A stretch of 56,192 nt of DNA from Candolleomyces eurysporus (taxonomy: Eukaryota; Basidiomycota; Agaricomycetes; Agaricales; Psathyrellaceae), in NCBI GenBank assembly GCA_027579435.1, contig JANBPK010001080.1:1-56192 (forward strand), given 5' to 3'. Shown here in pieces: positions 46,140-55,584 of the stretch (within the stretch, counting starts at the first letter, position 1; every line of letters begins with the position of its first letter). The position numbers and the translations under genes are program-made. Below the pieces are notes generated by a model that saw nothing but the letters and a program-made list of their open reading frames with translations, had not been told where the DNA came from and did no database searches.

Positions 46140-46495
46140 CGTGGCGGTGTATTACACGCGAGATGGAATAAACACGAGAATATATAGAGATACAACAAAA
46201 TACGACCGCAAGCAAGACTTGTACATATTCAGTTTCTTCACGACCAACACACTGGATTGATCTCTACCCGGCCTTCTCGACATCCCCACCGTCGTTCCGC
46301 TTCTCCTGCGCAATGTGTATAATAGACGTCCGGGTCTGACCAGCAAGTTCACCATTCAGTCCTTGTTCGGTATCAGCACCACTGTTTTGCCCTAACTCGT
46401 GATTCAACGCCGACTGCAGGAAAGATGATTCAGCAGTTCGGCGGGCAAATTGAATTGGGGAAGTTAGTGAAGGAACGGCCAGTGGATGCCGTCCA
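46140..46495 (-). pseudogene. 7TM exon 5 fragment, minus strand
   Basis: The minus strand reads TGRSFTNFPNSIQFARRTAE then SALNHELGQNSGADTEQGLN and QEKRNDGGDVEKAG with its stop at 46264, followed by the usual 3' sequence to about 46140. About nine residues after FTNFP are deleted and nothing of exons 1-4 is present. It is adjacent to the peroxygenase pseudogene, so the inverted block ends in a piece of an array unit. Confidence 0.8.
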
Positions 46496-46725
46496 GGCGC
46501 CATCACCCGGCGATAAGATAACGCGTTATCACACCGCCACGTCCACTCACATTCTTCCGACCTCTTGCAAAGAGGGTTGCCTACGCCTCTCTGGCATCGA
46601 ACACTTCGAACTTTGCGAGTGTTCGCCAAACGCTCACCGAGCGGGAGTGAGTGCGCAATCTGGGGTATCCTAGTATCATTAATGCGAATGCGAGTACTGC
46701 CTGCCAGCTAGGGTCGCCCAGGGAG
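46495..46725 (+). repeat. Element shared with 7040-7330 (opposite strand)
   Basis: Plus-strand match to the minus-strand segment near relic 2: atcacccggcgataagataa, 'accgccacgtc', then 'aatgcgaatgcgagtactgc' and 'tgccagct'. It lies between the inverted 7TM fragment and Galpha relic 5. Confidence 0.5.
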
Positions 46726-46734
46726 AAGGAAGAC

Positions 46735-48770
46735 GGGTATTGAGTGCGTCCTCTCTCATTTTTTGCCTCCTTCTCCACCTGCTCCTCGTCCTCCGCCTGC
46801 GCCACCCTCATTGACCTGTGCCACATTCCCCTGCCCTCTTCCTTTCACACTTCCTACCAACTGTCCTAGTGCCCACTCACTTACGCCTACCGCCGCAGAC
46901 CCTAGGAGAAGAGATTGTTGATGACACCAAGATTAGTGGGCAAAACTTCTCTCCAGAAACTGCAGAAGCCATGCACCAGCTATGGAAAAGGCCGATCGTA
47001 CCCAAGACTATGAATGAGCGTCCAAGCTTTGATCGCTATCCTCCCTGCTCGCCTGTCGTTCGCTACCTTCTCACTCTTCTCAGTCAACGATCTCTTTCTA
47101 GGATGTCCGAGTTCGTGAGCTGGTTTCCTTTGCTGCGTCTCTCTCTTCTCATTCTGTTGTTTTGTTGCCTTTCATCCTCCGCGCTCTACAATCGTTCGAA
47201 ATCCTGTTTCCATTCTTTCCACCTCCTTTTCATTCTCCATTCGTGCTCTTACATCTCGCACCCAATTTCGCTTACCCTACGCTTTCCTCGCTCCCCTTCA
47301 CCTTCCCTCGCTTCCCTTCCCTGTTTGTCAACTCTCCATCTAGCTGGCGAGTTGCCTTTCCCCTTCATTCATGCTCCTCGTTACCCCAAGACGATAACTA
47401 TCAAACGGTGTCGTTATATCCAGCCTCTTTGGAGAAGCCCCACTGATAGGAAGTTTGGATTATTCGTCTGAGACGTAGGCCTTGAGAGAGCGACAATGGT
47501 CGGCGACGATTACGAAGCTGAGGGGTAGGATGGGCAGCTATTGTGAGTTTTCATTCATTCATTCCTTTTCATTACATTCCAGTTGGTATTTGTCGTTTCC
47601 TCTTCCGCTCCACCCCTTCATGCTACCTTTCTTGCCCAATTCCACCTCCGTGCTTTCATTCGTATCTGGATGAGCAAAATCAGCCCCTACCGCCATTCCT
47701 CTTCGTTTCATATCATCTTCTGCCTGGATGAAGAGCGCTCAAGCTAACGAAACCCCCACTTACATCCTCTCACCTTCATTCGACTCCAATTTCCTGGGAT
47801 TTCCCCTAACTTGGTCAAACTCGACTCGTACTCATTTGACGAAACCAGCCTCGATCCGACTGTCATCCTCAGCGAACTTCGATTTTACCGCAACCTCGAT
47901 ACCGCCTGCGATCATTCAACAAACCCGTCGCCTTCAACCCGCCTCAACGAATCCCACACAGCCTCCATCCTCACAACAGAAAGATGCATGTTTGGCGTGG
48001 GTGGTCAATGGCCTGAACGCAAGAAGTGGATAGACTGCTCCAAGTATGACGTAGGTGAGTAGTGGGGTCAGATTTCGTTCATTTTTTCGATGGAAGTGGT
48101 TGGGAATGAGTGACGTCCGTTGAGGTGTCCCTCTTCTACTGTCCCGTCTTTTGTGTGCCGAGTCAAAGTCTTATCGGCTACCTCGTGGTCTTCTATTCTT
48201 CTATTCTCTTCCCAGTTTTTTTTTCATTCGTTCCTCCGTCCGTTCTCTTTCCTTTACAGTTTCGCTTGAATGTCCTTCCCGTGCGATTCGGAGCTATAGT
48301 TGTGTTATTTACCTACCTTCCCCTCCCTTTCGCATCCTCGGTTCTCCTTATTCGTTTGTGTTATTTCATGCAACTCGAGTTGGCTCCAACGGATGTCGAT
48401 TATTCTAAGGTGCCTAGGGTGCGTGCCACGCTCCTATTTTCTTCACCATCATCGATCTTTTTGCACCCTGATCACTTCGAGCCCCTTTACTGACATTCGG
48501 GTATGTAATACTCAAGGAAACACGGGAATGCAAGTGGCAACAGGCCAATAACTACCTAGATGTCAACCATCGACATCATGTACGAGGAACAAGACAGTAG
48601 TGGGGGACTTTGACAAGGTCGAGCGAGGATCGATCCGGTGTGTTTCTGGTAAAGAGGTTGAATATGTAGCTGAACCCGCTCAAAACTTGCTGGTAGTCGT
48701 GGCTGTTGTATTTCGTTCTTTGTATCCGTAGTGCTATAAAGCTGTTCTTGACTATGTATCAGATGGCAAA
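46735..48770 (+). pseudogene. Galpha subunit relic 5 (keeps the GGQ of the G3 box)
   Basis: Pieces: VDDTKISGQNFSPETAEA and MHQLWKRPIVPKTM at about 46916-47010 (helical domain, one uninterrupted frame); a switch I piece with a stop near 47430-47480 (GSLDYSSET then stop); FGVGGQWPERKKWIDCSKYD at about 47990-48048, an almost canonical G3/switch II segment (Galpha consensus FDVGGQ..ERKKW); and a shortened NSSWLQRMSIILRCLG near 48370-48418 where NSRWF...NKxD should be. The 3' end (48580-48760) resembles the 7TM tail. No P-loop is visible. A 217-codon CT-rich frame (46818-47471) overlaps but reads through introns and is not the protein. Best motif evidence for family identity, but still broken. Confidence 0.7.
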
Positions 48771-49735
48771 AGAAGTTGATACGCACCAATGTCTACCTTG
48801 TGTATGCATGTGCGCCCTCTCCATTTGGAATGTGGTGTTGCTGAGGTGATGGAAGACGTAAGCTGGGGAGGAGTGGCTGTCTATGCTCAGGCTACTAGGG
48901 ACTGCTGATTGTCGTGTTGGTTTAATGATGGAGAAACCCAGAGGGGTATGTCCAATGCTAATGGTCTCGACGAGTCTGTGATCCCATAACCTTCTCAGTA
49001 TCCCATACACTGAGGCTGTCTTCATCTCAACCGCAATCGCAGGGGTAGAATGAGCCTCGAAAGATAGGATAGAAAAGTTTGAATTGTGGTGGAGAAGGAC
49101 GCATAGGTGTCTGAAGGCATATTGGTTGAACTAGGAACAAGTCGAGAAACGATCAGAACCAGGATCAATATTGCTCCCACCAACATCCAACAAGGAGGGG
49201 TAGACCACTCGTCAATACCGTGGGTGAGACTACCGCCTCTCTCTATTCTACAGTGTGTTGTCAAAACGTGAATAAGTGGTAAGTGGAGTCGGTATTAGAA
49301 AGCTTGTGGAATGTGAAAGGGTTTCTTGATGAGGAACAGTGCACTGTAACGAGGGGAGAGAGCGATGGAGCTTGTTCTACTTGACGAACGGTTCTACAAT
49401 TTTCGAGACCCTTCATCTGGTGGTTTTATTGTCCAAAAGATATTGTGATTGATAGAGGTAGTCCTCGTGGCTGTTCGGCTGTTCGGAAATAGCGCTTAGG
49501 CATGGAGTATCATTCGTTGTGATGCCCTAAACTCAGCGCCAGACACAAGGTCAGGGGCATGAGCAGCGGCGCCTGTTATCAAGGGTGACGTTGCAATGAA
49601 TATGGCCAAGAAGCAGAGAAGACATTCAAAAGGTGCATAGTAACCGCCATCTTTAGAAATGACTTGTGAGTCTGGGGAGCCGGAACTTGATATGCGTGTC
49701 TCTTCTATTTCTGAGGAAAGCTTTTCGATAAATCA
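48759..49735 (-). other. Unrecognised minus-strand open stretches with two hydrophobic segments
   Basis: 49022-49264 holds a membrane-like segment (MLVGAILILVLIVSRLVP). The overlapping next frame, 48759-49060, continues with a polar, Ser-rich sequence (EMKTASVYGILRRLWDHRLV). About 49500-49735 has another open stretch without an ATG, acidic and then hydrophobic (FECLLCFLAIFIATSPLI). Together these could be exons of a small uncharacterised membrane protein. I cannot verify splice sites or name a family. Confidence 0.3.
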
Positions 49736-49959
49736 TCACACACCCTCCTTCTTCCGGAGCTCCAGCTCTGAGCTCAATGATTGATCGAACTCAAAGAAAG
49801 GTTCGTAGCTTTGAGTTCACCTGCGAAGGCTTCTACCAGCCTCTCAAACAAGCATTTCTAACGCTACTCGCAAGATTCCTACGGCAAAGGCGGAGATTCC
49901 GAGGAATGATCAAGCGACTCAATTATCGAGGGAAGTGGCCTATGATAAAAAGCTACGAT

Positions 49960-50838
49960 TTCTCCCGCAACCCCCGCTTCTCTCCATTGCGGGAGTACCT
50001 GAGTCAGCACTTTGTGAAAGTTGGCCAATCAGGATGCTCAAGAGTCGGAACAAGAGCGGAGGCTAGAGCATATGGCCTCATGGCTATTCTCCGAGCTAAT
50101 CCTTTTACCGGTTCCCTTTACCCAAAAACGCAATCCTGTATACTTCCCAAGATCAGCGCTCACACACTCGATGAAACCTCGGTGACAACCCCAATCAAAG
50201 GCTACCAAGGGTATATCACACGCAACTAGACGCACTGGTGAAGGCCTCTGCTCTAGTGGTGGATGCAAATTCCTAACGTAGTGCATTTACGAATCGATAG
50301 GGGTCTGAGTCCCTTCCCCAACGAATCTTATTACCGGCGGAGCTTGGGCGCAGGCGTCCGTAGCCTTCACAATGATCGGTTCCTTGTCATGAATTCTATC
50401 GATTCAGACAGGTACAGTTTTATGAGTATCTGCCCTCATGAAGCTACTCCTGGGAAGAACGAGGTGGGCGCGTTAATGGCCTCACCCGATCATGATTGCT
50501 TCTCGCTTGAAGACAGCTTTTTATATCACAGCGCGTGAAGGAAGATCCAGGCATCACATTCTCCGCAGCTCAGGATGAAGAGGAGTCGTTTCATATGTAT
50601 CTTGGAACCCATAGGGAAAGATGGAAGAGATGCACTGGAGTGCTTTCAGCTCGGATGCTGTTGATATCTCATAGCGCTGCAAAGAAGCATTTTCCGTATG
50701 GCCTTTGGGTGTCGAACAATTCATTTGGTAGTCCCCAAATCTGCTATAGAATCCAGAAGAGATGATACGGGATGTTTCTCCTGCTCTGATTTCAGAACGA
50801 TCAATATCAGTGTCAGCGGAAGTGCGAAGAATTGCAAA
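49960..50838 (+). repeat. Leader repeat of unit J
   Basis: Starts with 'cagcactttgtgaaagttgg' (as before B and D), then 'cagcgctcacacactcgatg', 'acgaatcgataggggtctg' and 'atgatcggttccttgtcatg'. A 150-codon frame (49777-50229) crosses its start but is not preserved in the other leaders, so I do not call it a gene. Confidence 0.65.
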
Positions 50839-50846
50839 TATATAAG
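50839..50846 (+). promoter_or_regulatory. TATA box of copy J
   Basis: TATATAAG, 70 bp before the ATG at 50909. Confidence 0.7.
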
Positions 50847-50908
50847 GTGTGAGAATGAGGTAGTGGATCATCGATCAACCCTTACCAGACCCGGTCAAGG
50901 CAGCAACA

Positions 50909-52237
50909 ATGAGCGACGATAGGGAGAACCACTTGATCACATTGATGGCTCGAGCCATCTACGCAAATTTTACCATCTCCATGGTGGCGGTTGGTGCGTC
51001 AATTGCTATATTTTTGTGGATTACCTAAAGTGATAACCCCTACATTCGCAACAATTTCAGGCATCCACCTTTTCATGGCGCTATATGGTCTCTCTGTTTT
51101 TCTAGAGACCCCAGAGTTGCTGAGGAAGGGCCGTAAGAGATACATAGCAGCGAGTTTCATGATAACAACTTTATCCACCTTCAACGCATCGCTTGACATG
51201 TCACATTACTTCCAATTACTATTCAAGTCCACCTCACCAGGTCATTTCAGAGAACTATTTCCTGTTTTTACCAATGAATGGGAGTATTTCGTTGGGCTCG
51301 CGGCCGTTGGGCTGGGTATGATGATTGGCGATGGACTGCTGGTGAGCGCCTTACCCTGATTTGTATCAGCCGTGCCAAGGCTCACGGATTGTTTGCTACA
51401 GGTTTATCGCTGTTATATCGTTTGCGTGGAATCCCGGTGGATGACAATCTTGCCCATGTTGACGTCCCTGTCCGGGCTAGGTCTGTGTCGTGTCTGCTTC
51501 CAAGGAATTTATGCTGACCGGATTGCCCGGAATCACGTCACATAGCTCTCTTCTTTTGGTCAATTTACGAAGGTGTTCGCCCCACTAGCAGTAGGGGCTC
51601 TGGAGTGGCCGCCACCCTGCTAATTGTGTCAACCAACATCATTGTCACAGCTTTGATCACAATCCGTCTTCTTTGCGCACGCCGAACCCTGGCAAAGCTC
51701 GTGCCATCAGCAAATATGCAGGTCTACACTGGAGTGATCGCTATTCTAATCGAGTCCGCTGCTCCTCTTACCGTCTTTGGGATCATTACCGCTGCAATAA
51801 CATTGGGACAAGTGGCTGGTATTCTATCGACGGCCGGAGGCGTCACAGTCTCTGGTTTCTTGTTTGAAGGCTTTTTCTATTCATTCTGTGTAAGTTGGGT
51901 TGATTGAGTGCTCCCATCATTGCTACCTCGTTAACTTTACTAAAAGACACTATCGCCACACATGATCATCTTTCGCGTCACCACTGGCCGCTCCTTCACC
52001 AAATTCCCCTCAGTCAAGGACGGTGTCGTAACCGACCCGATTCAATTTGCACGCCGAACTGCCGAATCATCGTTCCTCCAATCGACGTTGAATCGCAAGT
52101 TTGACCGAAACCGTGATGCTGATAACGAACAGGGACTGAATGACAGCATTGGTGAGCCCACCCAGACGCAGAGGTCTATTATCCACATCGCGCAGGAGGA
52201 GCGGAACGACGTTGGGGATGTCGAGAAGGCCGGGTAG
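50909..52237 (+). CDS. 7TM receptor-like paralog J
   Basis: Exons 50909-50993, 51061-51341, 51402-51480, 51546-51889 and 51947-52237; 359 residues. MSDDRENHLITLMARAIYAN, sequon Asn-Phe-Thr. Among the most divergent intact copies: IGDGLL replaces IGDALL at the end of TM3; the first loop reads ETPELLRKGRKRY; the loop before TM5 is SIYEGVRPTSSRGSGVAATL; and KLVPSANMQVYTG replaces KLLPSADVRVYTG. Complete tail (QEERNDVGDVEKAG). It follows Galpha relic 5 across the unrecognised stretch at 48.8-49.7 kb. Confidence 0.85.
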
Positions 52238-52311
52238 ATATTCGAATATGTTCTTGAGCCACTAGTCTTGCTTGCAGCTGTATTCTATGCCTATTTGTTA
52301 TCTATCACCTA

Positions 52312-52447
52312 GTTAGGGCAAAACGGTGGTACTGATACTGAACAAGGGCTGAATTCCAGCATTGGTGAACCTAGTCGGACGATGTCTATTACTCACATCA
52401 CACAGGAGAAGCGGAATGACGGTGCGGACCTCGAGAAGGCCGGGTAG
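52312..52447 (+). pseudogene. Orphan 7TM tail fragment (3' end of exon 5)
   Basis: Starts at ttagggcaaaacggtggtac and runs through DTEQGLNSSIGEPSR and QEKRNDGADLEKAG to a stop. It nearly matches the same part of copies G and K, not the adjacent copy J. No exon 1-4 sequence precedes it. It looks like the scar of an unequal exchange between units. Confidence 0.85.
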
Positions 52448-52537
52448 AGACCAACCCAGTGTGTTGGTCGTAAAGAATTTTAATGTGTACTCCATTAGCA
52501 TTCATTCGCATTCTGTTGTATCTCTACGTATTCCAAT

Positions 52538-52690
52538 GGCGAACTTGGGCTGATGCTCAATGGATAGCGCTGTCAAACCGCGTTCAGCCATAAGGCTTTC
52601 TATTCTCGTACTAATCTTTTGACTTGCAAAGCAAGCAACAAAAATTGGGCGCGTTACGCGTCCCAGGTGCCTAGGCGCCTATCTACAGAT
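52538..52690. repeat. Second copy of the element at 37141-37275
   Basis: Same block order as in leader G, a little shorter and with substitutions (gctgatgctcaatgg, 'gcgcgttacgcgtcccagg', 'gcctaggcgcctat'). Its presence upstream of both G and K supports their common descent as whole units. Confidence 0.55.
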
Positions 52691-53369
52691 CGTTTCAGTA
52701 TACTTCCCCTGATCAGCAATCACGCACTGGGTGCAACCCCATCTGTAAGCCTGATTGACAACTACCAGGGGTGTATTGCATGCGACAGGATACACAAGTG
52801 TCTCTCCTCTAGCGCTGGATGTGAATTCCTGATTTAGTGCATTTGCGAATAGCTAGGGTCCTGGGTCCCTTTGGCCACAAATCTTACTGCCTGTGGAGCT
52901 TGTTCGCAGGCATCCGTGGCGTTCACTATCATTGGTTACTTGACATGGACTGTGCCAATTGCGAAGGTATAGCTTTGAGCGTCTTCCCTCATGAAGCTAC
53001 CCCCGAGAAGAACAAGCTGGGCGCACTGGTGATGGCTTGATTTGATCATGATTGCTTGTCACTGGAACACTATTTTTCATCCGACAGAGGTCACAGAAAA
53101 AACCAGGCATCACATTATTACACATCTCATGATGAGCACGAGCTGAGATTGTCGTTTTCTATAAGGGATTGGGCAGTATGGAGGAGACGCACGAAAGTAC
53201 TTTCGGCCTGAGCGCTGTTGGTTGCCAGGGCATCTGTACCACATTTGGGCGAGGATCAATTTATTTGATTGTCTCCAAGTCTGCCATGGAAAAGAGATGC
53301 TACGGGATCTCTCTCCTGCTCTCCCTTCAGAACAATCAGTGTCAGCGGAAGTGGTATGAATTGCATAGC
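52691..53369 (+). repeat. Leader repeat of unit K
   Basis: Very close to leader G: 'cagcaatcacgcactgggtg', 'ggtgtattgcatgcgacagg', 'gcgaatagctagggtcctg', 'cactatcattggttacttga'. Confidence 0.7.
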
Positions 53370-53377
53370 TATATAAG
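53370..53377 (+). promoter_or_regulatory. TATA box of copy K
   Basis: TATATAAG, 66 bp before the ATG at 53436. Confidence 0.7.
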
Positions 53378-53435
53378 CAAGTGAGAACGAGGTAGTAGGT
53401 TCAACACCTACCAGACTCGGGTCATGGCAGCAGCA

Positions 53436-54749
53436 ATGGATGACGATAGTTGGGAACACCTGCTCACGTCAGAGGCTCGAGCCGTGTACGCAAATTGTAC
53501 CCTAACCATGGTGTCAACTGGTATGTCAGTTTCTATATAGATGTGGACCACGCGAATTAGTGCTCAGTATGCTCCCATCGATTTCAGGCATCCACCTTTT
53601 CATGGTGCTATATGGTCTCTCTGTTTTTCTAGAGACGCCAGAGCCTCTTAGGAAGGGCCGAAAGAGATACATAGCAGTCAGTTTCGTGATAACAATGTTA
53701 TCCGCATTCACCGCGTCGCTTGACACGGCGGTTTACTTCCAAACACTGTTCAAGTCCACCTCAACGGATCATTGGCATGAATTATTCCATGGGTCTTCGA
53801 CTGAATGGGGGTCTTTGGCTAGCAGCGCGGGCCTTGGGCTGGTTATTATGATTGGTGACGCACTGCTGGTGAGTGCAGTAACCTGATTTTAACCGGTCAT
53901 CGGGTGGCAAGGCTCACGGGTTGCTTGCCACAGGTGTATCGCTGCTATATAGTTTGCGTGGAATATTGGTGGGTGATAATCCTCCCCATGATGACGTCCC
54001 TGTCCGCTCTAGGTCGGTGTCATGTCCGGTCCAAGTGCACTTTATGCTGATCAAATCGCCTGGAATTACAACGCATAGTTTTCTACTTCATGTTCAATTA
54101 CCTAAAGCACAGCTATGATGGTCCCCGCCATGCAGTCTCCACCCTGCTAACTGTGTCAACCAACATCATTGTCACCACTTTGATCACAATCCGCCTTCTT
54201 CGTGCACGGAGGACCCTGCCAAAGCTGCTGCCATCAGCAGATGTGCGAGTTTACACTGGGGTGATCGCGATCCTAATCGAGTCCGCTGCTCCTGTCACCA
54301 TCTTCGGCACCATTAGCAGCGCAATAACACTGGGAACTACTCAATCTTCCGGAGAGGCGCTAGTCTGCATCTATTTGTTCAAAGGCCTTTTCTACTCATT
54401 CTGCGTGAGTTGGTTAATTGAGTCCTTCTCATCGATGCTGATTTGTTGACTGTACTAAAAGACACTCTCGCCACACATGATCATATTCCGCGTAATCACT
54501 GGCCGCTCCTTCACCAACCTTCCCTTAGCCAAGGACGGTGTCCTAACCAACCCGATACAATTTGCCCACAGAACTGCTGAATCATCTTTCCTGCAGTCGG
54601 CGTTGAATCGCGAGTTAGGGCAAAACGGTGGTACTGATACCGAACAAGGACTGAATTCCAGCGTTGGTGAACCTAGTCAGACGACGTCTATTATTCACAT
54701 CGCACAGGAGAAGCGGAATGACGGTGTGGATGTCGAGAAGGCCGGGTAG
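53436..54749 (+). CDS. 7TM receptor-like paralog K
   Basis: Exons 53436-53520, 53588-53868, 53934-54012, 54079-54404 and 54462-54749; 352 residues. Starts MDDDSWEHLLTSEARAVYAN; the sequon is Asn-Cys-Thr, the only copy with Cys in the middle position. Loop FNYLKHSYDGPRHAVSTLL. The TM6-TM7 loop is the shortest of the set (AITLGTTQSSGE). Intron 3 has a GTCGGT donor. The tail differs from the others only near its start (FRVITGRSFTNL) and otherwise is almost identical to G (SALNRELGQNGGTDTEQG, QEKRNDGVDVEKAG). Last complete unit in the window. Confidence 0.85.
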
Positions 54750-54989
54750 AGATCAATCCGGTGGGTTGGTCGTAAAGAATTTGAATATGTACTCCATTTG
54801 CATTCGTATTCTGTTGTATCTCTACGTATTCTCATATTTATTCCATCTCGCGTGTAATAACTATCCGCACCTCGCTATCAGGCCATAACACCGCCACGCT
54901 GCGCTCCCGGCCCTCGCGACGTGTCGCTTCGCCTACATAGTGTGCCACAGAAAAGGTGATAACACATGAAATAATTCAGAAATACAANT

Positions 54990-55170
54990 TTTTTAAGCTC
55001 AGATTTTTACTGACTCTCCTTACCCTAGAACGCACTCCTCTATACATCTCTTGATCGGCACTCACACACACTAGTTGCAACCTTGTCGTCATCCCTGATT
55101 GACAAATACCATGGTGTATCACATACGACCGGGCGCACGAACGCCTCTGCTCCAGCGGTGGATGTAGATT
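54990..55170 (+). repeat. Truncated leader, end of the array
   Basis: Another leader start after copy K: 'aagctcagatttttactgac', 'ctcttgatcggcactcacac', 'gaccgggcgcacgaacgcc', 'gctccagcggtggatg'. It ends at about 55170 and unrelated sequence follows, so a further unit was cut off here. One n at about 54988. Confidence 0.7.
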
Positions 55171-55584
55171 CCTCATGTCAATTGAAGAGCATGGTATATC
55201 GATCCGAGGCCTGATTAATGCGATCTTCGAAGTTCCCAAGAAGCCTTTGGACATGCTCACGTTGATGCACATCACGTCGTCATTCGAGTCCATTTGTCCT
55301 TTGTTCAAAGTGCCCTCAATCTTGTCTATGGTCTGTGCGTGGAGCTGGCTCTTTCTTAATCACCACCTCCAACTCTCTCCGACCGATGCCTCTCAGGGAA
55401 TAGCTGCAAGTCATAGCCACAGTCAAGGTATGCTCTGTAGTCACCTCGGAGCCTGTTCATACAATGACAAGCTCCAAAGTGCATGTTAGATCCTCGGTGG
55501 TGATTGCCCTGTTGGTGAGTCAACAGTGACTATATGCACTTAGTCTTACTAAATAAGCTGGCATAGATATCATTTACACATTAC
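55171..55584. other. No recognised gene
   Basis: A 104-codon plus frame (55175-55489) and a minus frame (54976-55308) overlap, but neither resembles a family I know. This may be part of a decayed retroelement next to the LTR-like sequence that follows. Confidence 0.35.

Noticed and set aside
46818..47471. 217-codon Ser/Leu/Pro/Phe-rich frame
   Set aside because: Composition reflects CT-rich intron DNA of Galpha relic 5; only the VDDTKISG...MHQLWK part is family-like.
49777..50229. 150-codon frame before unit J
   Set aside because: Half of it is leader repeat and the frame is not preserved in the other leaders.
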